Assembly: GCA_016803235.1 (NCBI GenBank)
Contig: JADCLI010000036.1
Coordinates: forward strand, 1 to 61,207
Length of the DNA: 61,207 nt
From: Pimelobacter simplex
Lineage (GTDB): Bacteria > Actinomycetota > Actinomycetes > Propionibacteriales > Nocardioidaceae
Direction: 5' to 3'
Below the pieces are notes generated by a model. That model worked only from the letters and a program-made list of their open reading frames with translations, was not told the DNA's origin and searched no databases. The translations under genes and the position numbers were made by a program. Positions 1-9,012 of this stretch are shown here, piece by piece. Numbering within the stretch: position 1 is the stretch's first letter; each line of letters begins with the position of its first letter.

Positions 1-29
1 CGTGAGGGCTCGGAGCTCCAGCACTGGTC

Positions 30-84
30 AAAACGAGAAAGTCCGCAGGTCAGAGGCAGTTTTCTGTCTCAGCCCTGCGGACTT
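30..84 (-). terminator. Rho-independent terminator of tRNA-Ala
   Basis: Positions 39-49 and 74-84 form a perfect 11-bp inverted repeat, with a smaller hairpin (GAGGCAG/CTGTCTC, TTTT loop) inside. On the minus strand the stem is followed by TTTCTCGTTTT (positions 40 down to 30), a proper U-rich tail. It lies just downstream of the tRNA. Confidence 0.8.
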
Positions 85-91
85 CTACCGG

Positions 92-164
92 TGGAGGTGA
101 GGGGACTCGAACCCCTGACCCCCTGCATGCCATGCAGGTGCGCTACCAGCTGCGCCACACCCCC
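92..164 (-). tRNA. tRNA-Ala (anticodon GGC)
   Basis: Read on the minus strand this is a 73-nt cloverleaf. The acceptor 5' strand GGGGGTG pairs with CACCTCC with one G-T pair. The D-arm carries AGCTGGTAGCGC. The anticodon arm is CCTGC-ATGGCAT-GCAGG, giving anticodon GGC for alanine. The T-arm contains GGTTCGAGTCC and the discriminator base is A. The 3' CCA is not encoded (CCG follows). It lies downstream of the nadD-rsfS-phosphatase genes on the same strand and has a -10-like box at 204-209. Confidence 0.95.
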
Positions 165-203
165 GGGGTCATTGCTCCACCCGTGGGCGGGGCAACGACG
201 GAA

Positions 204-209
204 ATACTA
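204..209 (-). promoter_or_regulatory. Candidate -10 box for tRNA-Ala
   Basis: TAGTAT on the minus strand, about 40 nt before the tRNA 5' end. No convincing -35 box was found at 17 nt. Confidence 0.4.
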
Positions 210-242
210 GCCACACCCTCCACGCAAGGTGAAATCGGGGGG

Positions 243-277
243 CGGTTTCGCGGCTCGCTGCGCTCGCACCTCAACCA
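243..277 (+). repeat. Dispersed intergenic repeat, copy 1
   Basis: The stretch contains GGCTCG, CTGCG and CTCGCACCTCAACCA in order. The same blocks occur, inverted, at the right end of the window (61166-61207). It overlaps the stop codon of the phosphatase gene. Elements of this kind are typical of Nocardioides-like genomes from memory; the family was not searched. Confidence 0.5.
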
Positions 278-879
278 GCGAGGTTGTACGACGCCAGCGC
301 CCACTGCCCCGTCGAGCGCTCCTCGAGCACCACCCGGGCGCAGTTGCGCAGGGCGCGCAGGTCGTGGGCGAGCTCGACCGGCCAGCCGAGGAAGCGGACC
401 AGTCCGGAGCGGGTGGCGGCGCCGTGGGAGACCGCGACACCCGTCTCGCCGGGGGCGAGGGCGTCGGCGAGGTCGGAGACGGCGGCCGTGAAGCGGGCGG
501 CGACCTCGTGGGTGGTCTCGGCGCCGGGGATGGCATCCCACTCGCCGCGCTGGAACCGCGCGAAGGCGGCGGGGTCCCGGGCGTCGAGCTCGGCGTGGGT
601 GAGGCCCTGGTAGTCGCCGAGGCGGAACTCGCGCAGGCGCTCGTCGTACGTCGGCACCAGCCCGGCCTCCTTGGCGATCGTCTCGGCAGTCTGCCGGGCC
701 CGGGCGAGGTCGCTGGACCAGACCTGGACCGGCTCGAGGGCGGCGATCAGCGGGGCGACGGTGCGCGCCTGCTCGATGCCGGTCGGGTCGAGCTCGACGT
801 CGAGCTGGCCCTGGATCCGGCGGGCAGCGTTCCAGGCGGTCTGTCCGTGGCGGACCAGGACGAGGCGGCGGCCGCTCAC
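271..879 (-). CDS. Histidine phosphatase family protein
   Basis: This 202-residue protein has the phosphoglycerate-mutase-like fold signature: the RHG motif near residues 10-12 (LVRHGQTAWN), where the His is phosphorylated, and a second His in VAVSHGAATR. Its substrate cannot be told from sequence; relatives include broad phosphatases and cobalamin-pathway phosphatases. The GTG start overlaps the rsfS stop as GTGA, which sets the start and indicates translational coupling. It is the last gene of a minus-strand operon with nadD and rsfS. Family call is firm, substrate is open. Confidence 0.88.
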   Translation of the reverse strand: MSGRRLVLVRHGQTAWNAARRIQGQLDVELDPTGIEQARTVAPLIAALEPVQVWSSDLARARQTAETIAKEAGLVPTYDERLREFRLGDYQGLTHAELDARDPAAFARFQRGEWDAIPGAETTHEVAARFTAAVSDLADALAPGETGVAVSHGAATRSGLVRFLGWPVELAHDLRALRNCARVVLEERSTGQWALASYNLAG

Positions 880-1253
880 GCCACCGGCCCGTGGACCTCG
901 GCGGGGAGCTCGATGGTCGGGCAGTCGCGCCACAGACGCTCCAGGGCGTAGAACTCGCGCTCCTCGGAGTGCTGCACGTGGATCACGACGTCGCCGTAGT
1001 CGAGCAGCACCCAGCGCCCGTCGCGGTGGCCCTCGCGGCGGATCGGCTTGGCCTCGAGCTCGCGGAGCTTGTCCTCGATCTCGTCGACGATGGCACGCAC
1101 CTGGCGGTCGTTGGCGCCGGTGGCGAGCAGGAAGGCGTCGGTGATGGCGAGCTGCTCGCTGACGTCGAAGGCGAGCTGGTCGGTCGCGAGCTTGTCGGCG
1201 GCGGCGAGGGCGGCGGCGTGGACGAGCCGGACGGCGTGGTCGGTGGCGGTCAT
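876..1253 (-). CDS. rsfS: Ribosome silencing factor RsfS
   Basis: A 125-residue RsfS/Iojap family protein. The core [20 protein letters not shown] region (here [19 protein letters not shown]), the RREG segment and the [13 protein letters not shown] strand with the following [12 protein letters not shown] helix are all recognisable. Family members bind ribosomal protein uL14 and block joining of the subunits in slow growth. The ATG overlaps the nadD stop by 4 bp (ATGA), and its own stop overlaps the phosphatase start. The nadD-rsfS order is widespread in bacteria. Confidence 0.95.
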   Translation of the reverse strand: MTATDHAVRLVHAAALAAADKLATDQLAFDVSEQLAITDAFLLATGANDRQVRAIVDEIEDKLRELEAKPIRREGHRDGRWVLLDYGDVVIHVQHSEEREFYALERLWRDCPTIELPAEVHGPVA

Positions 1254-1879
1254 GGGGTATCCGTTCCGGGTGCGGCCGGGTAGAGGCCGTGCTTGGTGAT
1301 GTACTGGACGACGCCGTCGGGCACGAGGTACCAGACCGGCTGGCCGGCCCGCTGTCGCTCACGGCAGTCGGTGGACGAGATCGCCAGGGCGGGGATCTCG
1401 ACCATGGTGACCCGGTCGTGCGGGATCCGGGCCAGGGTGGCCGGGTCCATCTCCGAGCCCGGCCGGGTGCAGCCGACGAAGTGCGCCAGCTCGAAGAGCT
1501 CGTCGGCGTCACGCCAGCTGAAGATGTCGGTGAGCGCGTCGGCGCCCGTGATGAAGTACAGCTCCGCGTCGGGGCGCTGCGCGCGCAGGTCGCGCAAGGT
1601 GTCGATGGTGTAGGTCGGCCCGTCCCGGTCGATGTCGACCCGGCTGACCTTGAACCGCGGGTTGGCCGCCGTGGCGACCACGGTCATCAGGTAGCGGTGC
1701 TCGGCGGGCGAGACCGCCCGGTCCGCCTTCTGCCACGGCTGCCCGGTGGGCACGAAGACGACCTCGTCGAGGTCGAACCAGCCCTGGACCTCCGAGGCGG
1801 CGACGAGGTGGCCGTGGTGGATGGGGTCGAAGGTGCCGCCCATCACGCCGATCCGGGTACGGCGCGGCGCGTCCGTCAC
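1250..1879 (-). CDS. nadD: Nicotinate-nucleotide adenylyltransferase NadD
   Basis: A 209-residue NadD that transfers AMP from ATP to nicotinate mononucleotide in NAD synthesis. The nucleotidyltransferase signature [11 protein letters not shown] sits near residues 14-24, and the ISST motif ([10 protein letters not shown]) near the C-terminus is the second nucleotide-binding element. The chosen GTG at 1879 gives the usual short leader before GGTFDP; an internal ATG at 1843 would start directly at MGGTFDP and is the alternative. The gene ends in an ATGA overlap with rsfS and follows a small membrane protein by 25 nt. Confidence 0.93.
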   Translation of the reverse strand: MTDAPRRTRIGVMGGTFDPIHHGHLVAASEVQGWFDLDEVVFVPTGQPWQKADRAVSPAEHRYLMTVVATAANPRFKVSRVDIDRDGPTYTIDTLRDLRAQRPDAELYFITGADALTDIFSWRDADELFELAHFVGCTRPGSEMDPATLARIPHDRVTMVEIPALAISSTDCRERQRAGQPVWYLVPDGVVQYITKHGLYPAAPGTDTP

Positions 1880-1904
1880 CGGTCCACCACTGTCTGCCCC
1901 GCGC

Positions 1905-2069
1905 TCAGCTGTGCTCGCGGCCGCCGCCGAACCAGACGAGGCCGAGCAGCAGGAAGAGGAGGAAGGCCAGCACACCACCACCGATGAGCCACGGGTTCAC
2001 GGCGGGCTCGCCGTGCTCCTCCGCGGCGCGGGCGACAAGGAGGGCGACCTGGCTGATCTGGCTGAGCAT
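1905..2069 (-). CDS. Small single-pass membrane protein
   Basis: A 54-residue open frame starting at ATG 2069. It has a hydrophilic N-terminal third, then one strongly hydrophobic segment (about residues 28-46, with [18 protein letters not shown]) and a short GGGREHS tail. It lies 25 nt before nadD in the same direction and fills the gap after the VTT-like gene. Small proteins of this shape before nadD are familiar in Nocardioides-type genomes from memory. The function is unknown and the start is not certain, since a GTG at about residue 24 is also possible. Confidence 0.62.
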   Translation of the reverse strand: MLSQISQVALLVARAAEEHGEPAVNPWLIGGGVLAFLLFLLLGLVWFGGGREHS

Positions 2070-2111
2070 GGCCGCATCGTATCCAACGAGCGGCCGGATC
2101 CCCGCCTCGGC

Positions 2112-2573
2112 TCAGTGCACGGCGAAGTCGACGCCCAGGAAGAGCAGGGTGAAGCGCACCGTCCGCCCGAGGAAGACGGTGGGGACGAACACCCACATCG
2201 GCATCTTCAGGATGCCGCCGATGGCCGCCATCGCCAGCAGCGGCGGGATGCCGGCCGACGCGGCGAGGAACATGATCAGCGCGGCGTACCAGGGCCGGCC
2301 CTGCATGCGTCCCATCCACTTGTCGTAGGACGCCTTGATCTTGGGGCCGGACAGCTTCTTCTGGGCCCACTTGGACTCCGAGCCGCGGCGGGCGGCCTCG
2401 TAGACGATGACCTTGCCGATGGTGGCGCCGGCACCGGCGGCGATGCCGAGCGAGATGGCCGCCGCCGTACCGGCCTCGGCGGCACCGGCCCCGAGGATGT
2501 AGACCTCGATGGGCAGGAACGGGAGCAGGGCGGACGCGATGCTGAAGGCGAACGTCGTCAGCCACAGGATCAT
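2112..2573 (-). CDS. Small multi-pass membrane protein (YqaA/VTT-like)
   Basis: A 153-residue polytopic membrane protein with about four hydrophobic segments. The charged loop KWAQKKLSGPKIKASYDKW and a glycine-rich GAGATIGK segment resemble YqaA/DedA-like (VTT) membrane proteins, a group linked to lipid scrambling and membrane homeostasis. The ATG at 2573 overlaps the stop of the upstream phosphatidyltransferase (ATGA), so the two are translationally coupled and a role in envelope lipids is plausible. The family assignment is moderate. Confidence 0.75.
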   Translation of the reverse strand: MILWLTTFAFSIASALLPFLPIEVYILGAGAAEAGTAAAISLGIAAGAGATIGKVIVYEAARRGSESKWAQKKLSGPKIKASYDKWMGRMQGRPWYAALIMFLAASAGIPPLLAMAAIGGILKMPMWVFVPTVFLGRTVRFTLLFLGVDFAVH

Positions 2574-3232
2574 GCCGCCGGCGCCCCTTCGGCATGGCCG
2601 TTGCGGGCCGGCAGCGGCAGTCCGAGCTGGAGCAGCCAGCGCAGCGAGACGCACTTGAGCACGAGCAGCCCGATCGCGATGATCGTGCCGAGCCAGACCC
2701 AGCCGGTGGCCAGGAGGATGACGGCGAAGGCGCCGGAGTTGGCGGCCTTGCCGATGCGCGACCAGTTCCACAGGTAGATCCGGCGGTCGACGACGTGGAA
2801 GTAGTTGGGGCTGCGGATCGGCCAGGCGAGGAAGGCCAGCGACAGGTACATGTCGATGACCATGAACTCGAAGAGGTAGATCGCGATCGGGATCCCGATC
2901 CAGGTCATCGGCTCCTCGCTGATCCAGCCGCCGGGCTGAAGCCAGATCAGACCGACGTACAGCGCCCCGCAGCTGAGCCGGTCGCACATCATGTCGACGA
3001 CCGCACCCATCCGGGTCTCGCAGTCGCGCCAGCGCGCCCACTCCCCGTCGATGCTGTCGCCGACCCAGTAGGTGACCAGGCCGACGACGATCAGGGTGAG
3101 GCTCTGGTCGTACGCCGCCCACACCGCGATCGCGAGCGTGATGACGGTGCGGATGAAGGTAATGACGGTCGCCCCGGTGAAGAGTCGCTCGACCGACGGG
3201 TCGGCGTAGATCCGGTCCGGGGAGCCTGCCAT
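2570..3232 (-). CDS. CDP-alcohol phosphatidyltransferase family protein
   Basis: A 220-residue integral membrane enzyme. The complete family motif DxxDGxxARx8GxxxDxxxD is present as DSIDGEWAR, then G and the two further aspartates in GAVVDMMCD. These aspartates bind the metal and CDP-alcohol in enzymes that make phospholipid head groups. About six hydrophobic segments surround it. The acceptor alcohol cannot be told. A TAGGTT box lies 7 nt before the ATG, so the mRNA may be leaderless, and the downstream VTT-like gene overlaps by 4 bp. Confidence 0.87.
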   Translation of the reverse strand: MAGSPDRIYADPSVERLFTGATVITFIRTVITLAIAVWAAYDQSLTLIVVGLVTYWVGDSIDGEWARWRDCETRMGAVVDMMCDRLSCGALYVGLIWLQPGGWISEEPMTWIGIPIAIYLFEFMVIDMYLSLAFLAWPIRSPNYFHVVDRRIYLWNWSRIGKAANSGAFAVILLATGWVWLGTIIAIGLLVLKCVSLRWLLQLGLPLPARNGHAEGAPAA

Positions 3233-3239
3233 GCGGCGA

Positions 3240-3245
3240 AACCTA
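3240..3245 (-). promoter_or_regulatory. -10 box, likely leaderless start
   Basis: TAGGTT on the minus strand, 7 nt before the ATG of the CDP-alcohol phosphatidyltransferase. Confidence 0.5.
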
Positions 3246-3320
3246 CCCGGTCGCGGGAAGTGTCCGGACGCCAGACCCCCCGGAGTACCGGGGATTCACC
3301 GTCCGTCCACCTGCCGCTCC

Positions 3321-3326
3321 TAGCGT
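3321..3326 (+). promoter_or_regulatory. -10 box, likely leaderless start
   Basis: TAGCGT, 6 nt before the GTG start of the DMT-like membrane protein. Confidence 0.5.
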
Positions 3327-3332
3327 CGCCGC

Positions 3333-4244
3333 GTGATCTGGCTGGCCGTCGTGTTCGCGCTCGCGGGGGCCGCGACCACCGCGGTCTCGACCTCGGCCCA
3401 GCACCTCGCGGCGGCCCGGGCTCCCGTCGTCGCGCTGCTGCTGGCCGCCGTGCTCGGGCCGGTCGGGTTCGCCTTCCACGTCCTCGCGCTGGACCACGGC
3501 CCGATCGGGCTGGTCCAGCCGATCGGCGTGCTCGGCATCGTGCTCGCCGTGCCGCTGCGCGCCGCGCTGGCCCGGTCCCGGCCGGCCCGCGGCGAGGTGG
3601 TCGCGGTGGCCGTCACCGCGCTGGCGATCGCCGTGCTGCTGCTGGCGACCGACGCCCGGGAGGATGCTCCATCCCCCGACCGGACCGTGCTGGCCTCCTC
3701 GGTGGGCGCCTGCGCGATCGTCGCCGTGCTGCTGGTGGCGCTCGCCGCCGGGGTGCCCCGGCCGACCCGGCGCGCGTTCCTGCTCGGCGCGGCGGCCGGG
3801 ATCCTCTTCGGCCTGATGTCGGTTCTCGTCGAAGCCCGTCAACTGTACGTCGCGCTGGCGGCCTGCGGCGTCGGCGGGGTCGTGGTCAACCAGCTGGCCT
3901 ACCGCGCGGCGCGCCTGTCCGCGTCGATGCCGGTGCTCAACGTCGTGAACTGCCTGCTCACGCTGGGCTTCGCGCACCTGGTGCTCGGCGAGGTCGCGCA
4001 CCACACCCTCGCGACGGCGCTCGCCTCGCTCCTCGCTCTCGCCGCGATGACCTGGGGACTGTGGCGACTGGGGTCAGCGGACGTGACCGTCGCCGATGAC
4101 GACGTACTTGGTCGAGGTCATCTCCGGCAGGCCCATCGGGCCGCGGGCGTGCAGCTTCTGGGTGCTGATGCCGATCTCGGCGCCGAAGCCGAACTCTCCG
4201 CCGTCGGTGAACCGCGTCGAGGCGTTGACCAACACCGCGGCTGA
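3333..4244 (+). CDS. DMT/EamA-like multi-pass membrane protein
   Basis: A 303-residue frame whose first 245 residues form about nine or ten hydrophobic helices in two halves, like drug/metabolite transporters; HLVLGE near the end of the second half resembles the EamA terminal helices. The last 55 or so residues are hydrophilic and are read from DNA that also codes, on the other strand, for the end of ProA, so the overlap is 171 bp. The membrane part looks complete without this tail. The GTG start sits 6 nt after a TAGCGT box. The substrate is unknown. Confidence 0.7.
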   Translation: MIWLAVVFALAGAATTAVSTSAQHLAAARAPVVALLLAAVLGPVGFAFHVLALDHGPIGLVQPIGVLGIVLAVPLRAALARSRPARGEVVAVAVTALAIAVLLLATDAREDAPSPDRTVLASSVGACAIVAVLLVALAAGVPRPTRRAFLLGAAAGILFGLMSVLVEARQLYVALAACGVGGVVVNQLAYRAARLSASMPVLNVVNCLLTLGFAHLVLGEVAHHTLATALASLLALAAMTWGLWRLGSADVTVADDDVLGRGHLRQAHRAAGVQLLGADADLGAEAELSAVGEPRRGVDQHRG

Positions 4245-5324
4245 GTCGACCTCGGCCACGAACCGCCGCGACGCGGCCAGGTCCTCGGTCACGATCGCGT
4301 CGGAGTGACCGCTCGACCAGGTGCGGATGTGCTCGAGCGCCCCGTCGAGGTCGGGTACGACGCGCGCGGCGATGTCGAGCGAGAGGTACTCGGTGGACCA
4401 GTCCTCGTCGGTGGCCGCGACGACGCCGTCGTACCCGGCGAAGGAGTCGTCGCCGTGGATCGTCACGTCGGCCTGCTGCAGCGCGGCGACCACCCGCGGC
4501 AGGAACTCCCCCGCGACGTCGGCGTGCACGAGCAGCGACTCGGCGGCGTTGCAGACGCTGGTGCGGTGGGTCTTGGCGTTGAGCACGATGGCGAGCGCCT
4601 TGTCGAGGTCGGCCGCCCGGTCGACGTACACGTGGCAGTTGCCGACACCGGTCTCGATCACGGGCACCGTGGACTCGTTGACGACCGACTGGATCAGGCC
4701 CGCTCCCCCACGCGGGATCAGCACGTCGACCTGACCGCGGGCCCGCATCAGCGCCTTGACGCTGTCGTGGGTATCGCCGGGGACGAGCTGGACGACGTCG
4801 GCCTCCAGGCCGGCCGCGGAGACGGCGTCGCGCAGCACCGCCACGATGGCGGCGTTGCTCGACCTGGCCGACGACGACCCTCGCAGCAGCACCGCGTTGC
4901 CGGACTTCAGGCAGATGCCCGCGGCGTCGGCCGTCACGTTGGGCCGGGCCTCGTAGATCATGCCGACGACGCCGAACGGGACCCGCACCTGGCGCAGCTC
5001 GAGGCCGTTGGCGAGAACGCTGCCGCGCACGACCTCGCCGACCGGGTCGGCGAGGCCGGCGACGTCGCGCAGGCCCTGGGCCATGCCCTCGAGCCGCTCG
5101 GTGGTCAGCCGGAGCCGGTCGATGATGTTGGGGGGCGTGCCGTCGGCCTCGGCACGGGCGACGTCCTCGGCGTTGCCGGCGAGGATCTCCTCGGCGCGCG
5201 TCAGCAGGGCATCGGCCATGGCGTGCAGGGTGGCGTCCTTCTGAGCACGCGTCGCCAGGGCCAGCGACCGGCTGGCGACCCGGGCGCGCTGGGCGACCTC
5301 GCGGACCTCGACCTCGGCAGTCAT
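4074..5324 (-). CDS. proA: Gamma-glutamyl phosphate reductase ProA
   Basis: A 416-residue ProA, the usual length. It reduces gamma-glutamyl phosphate with NADPH to glutamate semialdehyde in proline synthesis. The aldehyde-dehydrogenase-fold catalytic cysteine is C258 in [10 protein letters not shown]; the N-terminal [16 protein letters not shown] and the C-terminal [21 protein letters not shown] segments are hallmarks. The ATG at 5324 lies 7 nt after TAGACT, suggesting a leaderless message. No proB lies within the window. The 3' end overlaps the convergent membrane protein gene. Confidence 0.97.
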   Translation of the reverse strand: MTAEVEVREVAQRARVASRSLALATRAQKDATLHAMADALLTRAEEILAGNAEDVARAEADGTPPNIIDRLRLTTERLEGMAQGLRDVAGLADPVGEVVRGSVLANGLELRQVRVPFGVVGMIYEARPNVTADAAGICLKSGNAVLLRGSSSARSSNAAIVAVLRDAVSAAGLEADVVQLVPGDTHDSVKALMRARGQVDVLIPRGGAGLIQSVVNESTVPVIETGVGNCHVYVDRAADLDKALAIVLNAKTHRTSVCNAAESLLVHADVAGEFLPRVVAALQQADVTIHGDDSFAGYDGVVAATDEDWSTEYLSLDIAARVVPDLDGALEHIRTWSSGHSDAIVTEDLAASRRFVAEVDSAAVLVNASTRFTDGGEFGFGAEIGISTQKLHARGPMGLPEMTSTKYVVIGDGHVR

Positions 5325-5331
5325 GGCACCA

Positions 5332-5337
5332 AGTCTA
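5332..5337 (-). promoter_or_regulatory. -10 box of proA, likely leaderless
   Basis: TAGACT on the minus strand, 7 nt before the proA ATG and only a few nt after the stop of the upstream gene. Confidence 0.5.
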
Positions 5338-5344
5338 GAGAGAC

Positions 5345-6568
5345 CTAGGCGCAGGGGCGCGAGGTCGGCCGGATGCCGGGCCGGTGGGTGATCCGGGTGC
5401 TGGTGAACATCCGGTGCCACTGGGCGTCGTACGCCGCCACGACCGCGGGGTCGCGCACTTCGAAGGTGACCTCGTCGCTGCTCAGCCCGGGCGGGGACCA
5501 GTTCTCCGAGCCGGTCCACACGACCCGGCCCGCGGCGCCGCGGAAGGTGCCGTCGACGGTGACGTACTTGAGGTGGGAGTAGCAGCGGGCACCGAAGACC
5601 ATCTCGTCGCCGGCGGTCGAGAGCTTCTCGCCCCAGTCCCAGTCGGCGACCCGGACCGGGATGCCCGCCCGCTGCAGGATCCTCACGACCGGCCCGCTCA
5701 CCACCGAGCCGACGACGGCGACGTCGCAGCCCTCGGCACGCATGGAGGCGAGCTCGCGGGCCAGCGCCTCGCCGCGGCGGGCGTACCAGGCGTACATGTT
5801 GACCCGGACCACGCTGTGCCCCTGCCCGTCGCCGAAGCCGGCCGGGGCGGCGCAGTCGACCCGGCGCAGCCGCTGGAGCTGCGGGTCGCCCGTCGCCCGT
5901 CGCTGCACCCGGACCCGCTGGAAGGCGGCGCCGAGGGTCTCGCTGCGGTACTCCAGGTGCCGCGGCTTCGCCGTCCGGTCGCGCTTGAGCTGCTCGAACA
6001 CTTCGGTCCAGGCGGCGAAGAGCGCGTCGTCGCCGCTCACCGTGAGCGCGTCGTTCCACTGGCCCGCGGCGGCGCCGTACCCGAGGTTGCTGGAGCTGCT
6101 GATCACGACCGAGTGCGCGGCCCCCGTCTGGCTGAAGGAGTAGACCTTCAGGTGCAGGTTGCCGGTGCGCGATCCGTTGCGGCAGGCGCTCGTGCAGATG
6201 TGCAGGAAGCTCCCCGCCTTGCGGTTGCCGCCGAGCTGCGCCCGGAGCCCGCGGATCGTCCTGCCGACGATGTTGTCGTTGACGACGATCTGCACGTGCA
6301 CGCCGCGCTCGTGTGCCTTGATCAGCAGCCGGGCGGTGTCGTTGCGGTCGATGTTGTAGGTCGCGATCCGGATCGTCGATCCCGGCGGCGCGTGCCGGAT
6401 CGCGGCGTGCACCTGCCGGACCACCTTCGTGCGCGCCTTGAAGCCGCCCATCGGGTTGTTGAAGGTGGCTCCCGTCGTGGGCTGCCAGGTGTCCTCGGCG
6501 GTCGCGGCCGGCGTGGGGGCGACGAGGAGGACGGACAGCACCAGGAGCAGCGGGGCGACGATCTTCAC
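5345..6568 (-). CDS. Secreted phospholipase D-like protein
   Basis: A 407-residue protein with a clear Sec signal peptide (about residues 1-24, ending APTPAATA). Two HxK half-sites of the PLD superfamily are visible: H139-L-K141, where the expected Asp is replaced by Ser146, and H332-L-K334 with the canonical D339, followed by the conserved WTGSENW strand. The second HKD is complete; the first is degenerate, so activity on a phosphodiester is likely but not assured. The GTG start lies 7 nt after TAGTGT. The exported location suggests a role in lipid or nucleic acid turnover outside the cell. Confidence 0.85.
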   Translation of the reverse strand: MKIVAPLLLVLSVLLVAPTPAATAEDTWQPTTGATFNNPMGGFKARTKVVRQVHAAIRHAPPGSTIRIATYNIDRNDTARLLIKAHERGVHVQIVVNDNIVGRTIRGLRAQLGGNRKAGSFLHICTSACRNGSRTGNLHLKVYSFSQTGAAHSVVISSSSNLGYGAAAGQWNDALTVSGDDALFAAWTEVFEQLKRDRTAKPRHLEYRSETLGAAFQRVRVQRRATGDPQLQRLRRVDCAAPAGFGDGQGHSVVRVNMYAWYARRGEALARELASMRAEGCDVAVVGSVVSGPVVRILQRAGIPVRVADWDWGEKLSTAGDEMVFGARCYSHLKYVTVDGTFRGAAGRVVWTGSENWSPPGLSSDEVTFEVRDPAVVAAYDAQWHRMFTSTRITHRPGIRPTSRPCA

Positions 6569-6575
6569 GCGAAGA

Positions 6576-6581
6576 ACACTA
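6576..6581 (-). promoter_or_regulatory. -10 box, likely leaderless start
   Basis: TAGTGT on the minus strand, 7 nt before the GTG of the phospholipase-D-like gene. Confidence 0.5.
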
Positions 6582-6624
6582 AGCCACTGGACTTAATGGA
6601 CCAAAGTGCGAGGGAGAAAGGCAG

Positions 6625-6657
6625 CGCGGGACGCCGTACCGAGTACGACGTCCCGCG
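6625..6657 (-). terminator. Hairpin terminator after etfA
   Basis: A 9-bp stem (6625-6633 with 6649-6657) continues after one mismatch into a 5-bp stem (6635-6639 with 6643-6647) with a 3-nt loop. It lies between the etfA stop and the next minus-strand gene. There is no T tract, as is common in high-GC actinobacteria. Confidence 0.7.
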
Positions 6658-6675
6658 GCCGGGTGAGCGGTCGGC

Positions 6676-7638
6676 TCAGCCCTTGCGCTTCTCGATCTCC
6701 GCGGTCACGGCCGGGAGGACGCTGTGGAGGTCGCCCACGACGCCGAAGTCGACGAGCTCGAAGATCGGGGCCTCCTCGTCCTTGTTGACGGCCACGATGG
6801 TCTTCGAGGTCTGCATGCCGGCGCGGTGCTGGATCGCGCCGGAGATGCCGTTGGCGACGTAGAGCTGCGGCGAGACGACCTTGCCGGTCTGGCCGACCTG
6901 GAAGGTGTGCGGCTTCCAGCCGGAGTCGACGGCGGCACGCGAGGCGCCGACGGCGGCACCGAGCGCGTCGGCGAGGCCCTCGACCGCGGTGAAGTCACCG
7001 CCAGTGCCACGACCACCGGAGACGACGATCGCGGCCTCGGTGAGCTCGGGACGACCGGTGGCCTGGCGCGGCTGCGCGGCGACGATCTGGGCGGTCTTGG
7101 CGCCGTCGGAGATCGCGGCCGCGAACTGCTCGACGGCACCGGCGCCCGCACCCTCCTCGGGAGCGGCCGCGTTCGGCTTGACCGCGATGATCGGCGTGCC
7201 CTTGACGACCTTGGCGTCGACGGTGAAGTTGCCGGCGAAGACCGACTGGGTGGTGACGATCTCGCCACCGTCGACCTGGACGTCGACGGCGTCGGTGATC
7301 AGGCCCGAGGAGAGCTTGATCGCGAGGCGACCGGCGATCTCCTTGCCCTCGGCCGAGGCCGGGATCAGGATCGCGGCGGGCGAGGCCTTCTCGGCGAGCT
7401 GCTGGAGCACCTCGGCCTTGGGGGCCACGAGGTAGCCCTTGATCTCGGCGTCGTCGACGACGTAGACCTTGTCGGCGCCGTACGCCTTGACCGCGTCGGC
7501 GGCGGCAGCGGCCTTGTCGGCACCGCCGATGAAGACCGCCGAGGGGGAACCGATGCGCTTGGCGATCGCGAGCAGCTCGTAGGTGGGCTTGCGGACCGCG
7601 CCGTCGACGTGGTCGACCAGAACGAGAACTTCAGACAT
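6676..7638 (-). CDS. etfA: Electron transfer flavoprotein alpha subunit
   Basis: A 320-residue EtfA (FixB). The N-terminal part begins [13 protein letters not shown], and the C-terminal FAD-binding domain carries the family signature ([21 protein letters not shown], then [15 protein letters not shown] and [22 protein letters not shown]). With EtfB it forms the soluble heterodimer that carries electrons from acyl-CoA dehydrogenases to the respiratory chain, so it fits the several acyl-CoA dehydrogenases in the window. It follows etfB by 12 nt and ends at a strong hairpin. Confidence 0.97.
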   Translation of the reverse strand: MSEVLVLVDHVDGAVRKPTYELLAIAKRIGSPSAVFIGGADKAAAAADAVKAYGADKVYVVDDAEIKGYLVAPKAEVLQQLAEKASPAAILIPASAEGKEIAGRLAIKLSSGLITDAVDVQVDGGEIVTTQSVFAGNFTVDAKVVKGTPIIAVKPNAAAPEEGAGAGAVEQFAAAISDGAKTAQIVAAQPRQATGRPELTEAAIVVSGGRGTGGDFTAVEGLADALGAAVGASRAAVDSGWKPHTFQVGQTGKVVSPQLYVANGISGAIQHRAGMQTSKTIVAVNKDEEAPIFELVDFGVVGDLHSVLPAVTAEIEKRKG

Positions 7639-7650
7639 GGGTCAGGCTCC

Positions 7651-8451
7651 TCAGATGAACTTCTTCGACGCGAGGAAGTCGACCAGCGCCGTGGCGCCCG
7701 AGCCGTCCTCGTCCTTGACGATCTCGCCGGCGGTGCGCGGCGGGCGGGCCGTGGTGGCGTCGACCTTGGTCCAGGCGGCGTCGAGGCCGACCTCGGAGGC
7801 GTCCACGCCGATGTCGGCGAGAGCGAGCGTCTCCAGCGGCTTCTTCTTCGCGGCCATGATGCCCTTGAAGGACGGGTAGCGGGCCTCACCCGACTGGTCG
7901 GTGACCGACAGCACGAGCGGCAGGGTGCCGCCCACGACCTCGGTGGCGGTGTCGCCGTCACGCTTGATGCGGACCTGGTCGCCCTGGGTCTCCACGACGG
8001 CCGCGAGGGTGACCTGCGGCAGGCCGAGGCGCTCGGCGAGCATCGCCGGGACGACGCTCATGCCACCGTCGGTCGACGCGAGGCCACCGACGATGAGCTC
8101 AGGGACACCGATCTTCTCGATCGCCTTGGCGAGCACGAGCGAGGTCGCGACGGCGTCGGAGCCGGCGATCGCGTCGTCCTGCACGTGGACGGCCTTGTCG
8201 GCACCCATCTGCAGCGCCTTGCGCACGGCGGCCTCGGCCTCGGCCGGACCCACGGTCAGCGCGGTGACGGTGATCTCCTCGTCGGCGCGCTTCTCCTTGA
8301 TCTGGAGGGCCTGCTCGACGGCGTACTCGTCGAGCTCGGAGAGGAGACCGTCGACGCCGACGCGGTCGACAGTGTTGTCCGCCTCGAACTTCCGGTCGCC
8401 CGTGGCGTCGGGGACGTACTTCACAAGGACGACAATGTTGGAGAGAGTCAT
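7651..8451 (-). CDS. etfB: Electron transfer flavoprotein beta subunit
   Basis: A 266-residue EtfB (FixA) that binds AMP and pairs with EtfA. The opening NIVVLVKYVPDATGDRKF, the DEYAVEQALQIKEK helix, and GGLASTDGGMSVVPAMLAERLGLPQVT are typical of the family. It is the first gene of the etfBA pair. The upstream 165 bp to the neighbouring membrane protein gene should hold the promoter, but no clear -10 or ribosome binding site stood out close to the ATG. Confidence 0.97.
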   Translation of the reverse strand: MTLSNIVVLVKYVPDATGDRKFEADNTVDRVGVDGLLSELDEYAVEQALQIKEKRADEEITVTALTVGPAEAEAAVRKALQMGADKAVHVQDDAIAGSDAVATSLVLAKAIEKIGVPELIVGGLASTDGGMSVVPAMLAERLGLPQVTLAAVVETQGDQVRIKRDGDTATEVVGGTLPLVLSVTDQSGEARYPSFKGIMAAKKKPLETLALADIGVDASEVGLDAAWTKVDATTARPPRTAGEIVKDEDGSGATALVDFLASKKFI

Positions 8452-8589
8452 GGTTGTGGCCGGACCGGCCCCTTCCTGTGCAACGTGAGCCCTGCCGCGT
8501 GGTCGGGCAGGGAACAGCTCTGGTCCGCTGAGGACAGCGTCTCGCAGGCTACCGCCCGGTCACCAACGACGGGAACCTCGTCCACGTGG

Positions 8590-8607
8590 CGTCCGCCACA
8601 GCGGACG
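8590..8607 (-). terminator. Possible hairpin terminator
   Basis: CGTCCGC (8590-8596) pairs with GCGGACG (8601-8607) around a CACA loop, just downstream of the membrane protein ending at 8617 on the minus strand. Confidence 0.45.
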
Positions 8608-8616
8608 TCGGCCGGT

Positions 8617-9012
8617 TCAGGGACGGATGACGCGCTCGAGCACCCGCCCGACCACGAGGTAGACGACCGAGGCGAGGCCGTAGTTGAACAGCGCGGTCTT
8701 GACCACGGCGTTCTTGCCCTCGAAGGCCTTCACCGGGTTGTCGAGGTCGAAGAAGCCCAGGTCGCAGGCGTCCGCCAGGTCGCGGGCCAGCTTGACCAGG
8801 TCGTTGTCCGCGTTGGCCTCGAGCGCGTACGTGAACGCCGCGACCGCCAGCACCAGGGCCAGGGCCATGCACACGATCCACACGACGCGGGCGATGTTGT
8901 CGCGCACCCGGGCGGCGGTCAGCGACCGGCTCGCCGCGGGCGTCGTACCGCCGCGCTGGTCGGTGGTCCTCCCGGCTGTCGTGTCCTTGTCGTCGCTGCT
9001 CACCCGTGTCAC
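8617..9012 (-). CDS. Hypothetical two-helix membrane protein
   Basis: A 131-residue protein of no recognised family. The first 40 residues are polar and rich in T, D and R. A hydrophobic helix follows (about residues 45-65, around WIVCMALALVLAVAAFTYAL), then an acidic loop (LARDLADACDLGFFDLDNP) and a second weaker helix (FNYGLASVVYLVVG) near the end. The GTG at 9012 overlaps the stop of the upstream enoyl-CoA hydratase as GTGA, which decides the start; GTG 9003 is the alternative. Coupling to the hydratase gene may be only positional. Confidence 0.72.
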   Translation of the reverse strand: MTRVSSDDKDTTAGRTTDQRGGTTPAASRSLTAARVRDNIARVVWIVCMALALVLAVAAFTYALEANADNDLVKLARDLADACDLGFFDLDNPVKAFEGKNAVVKTALFNYGLASVVYLVVGRVLERVIRP

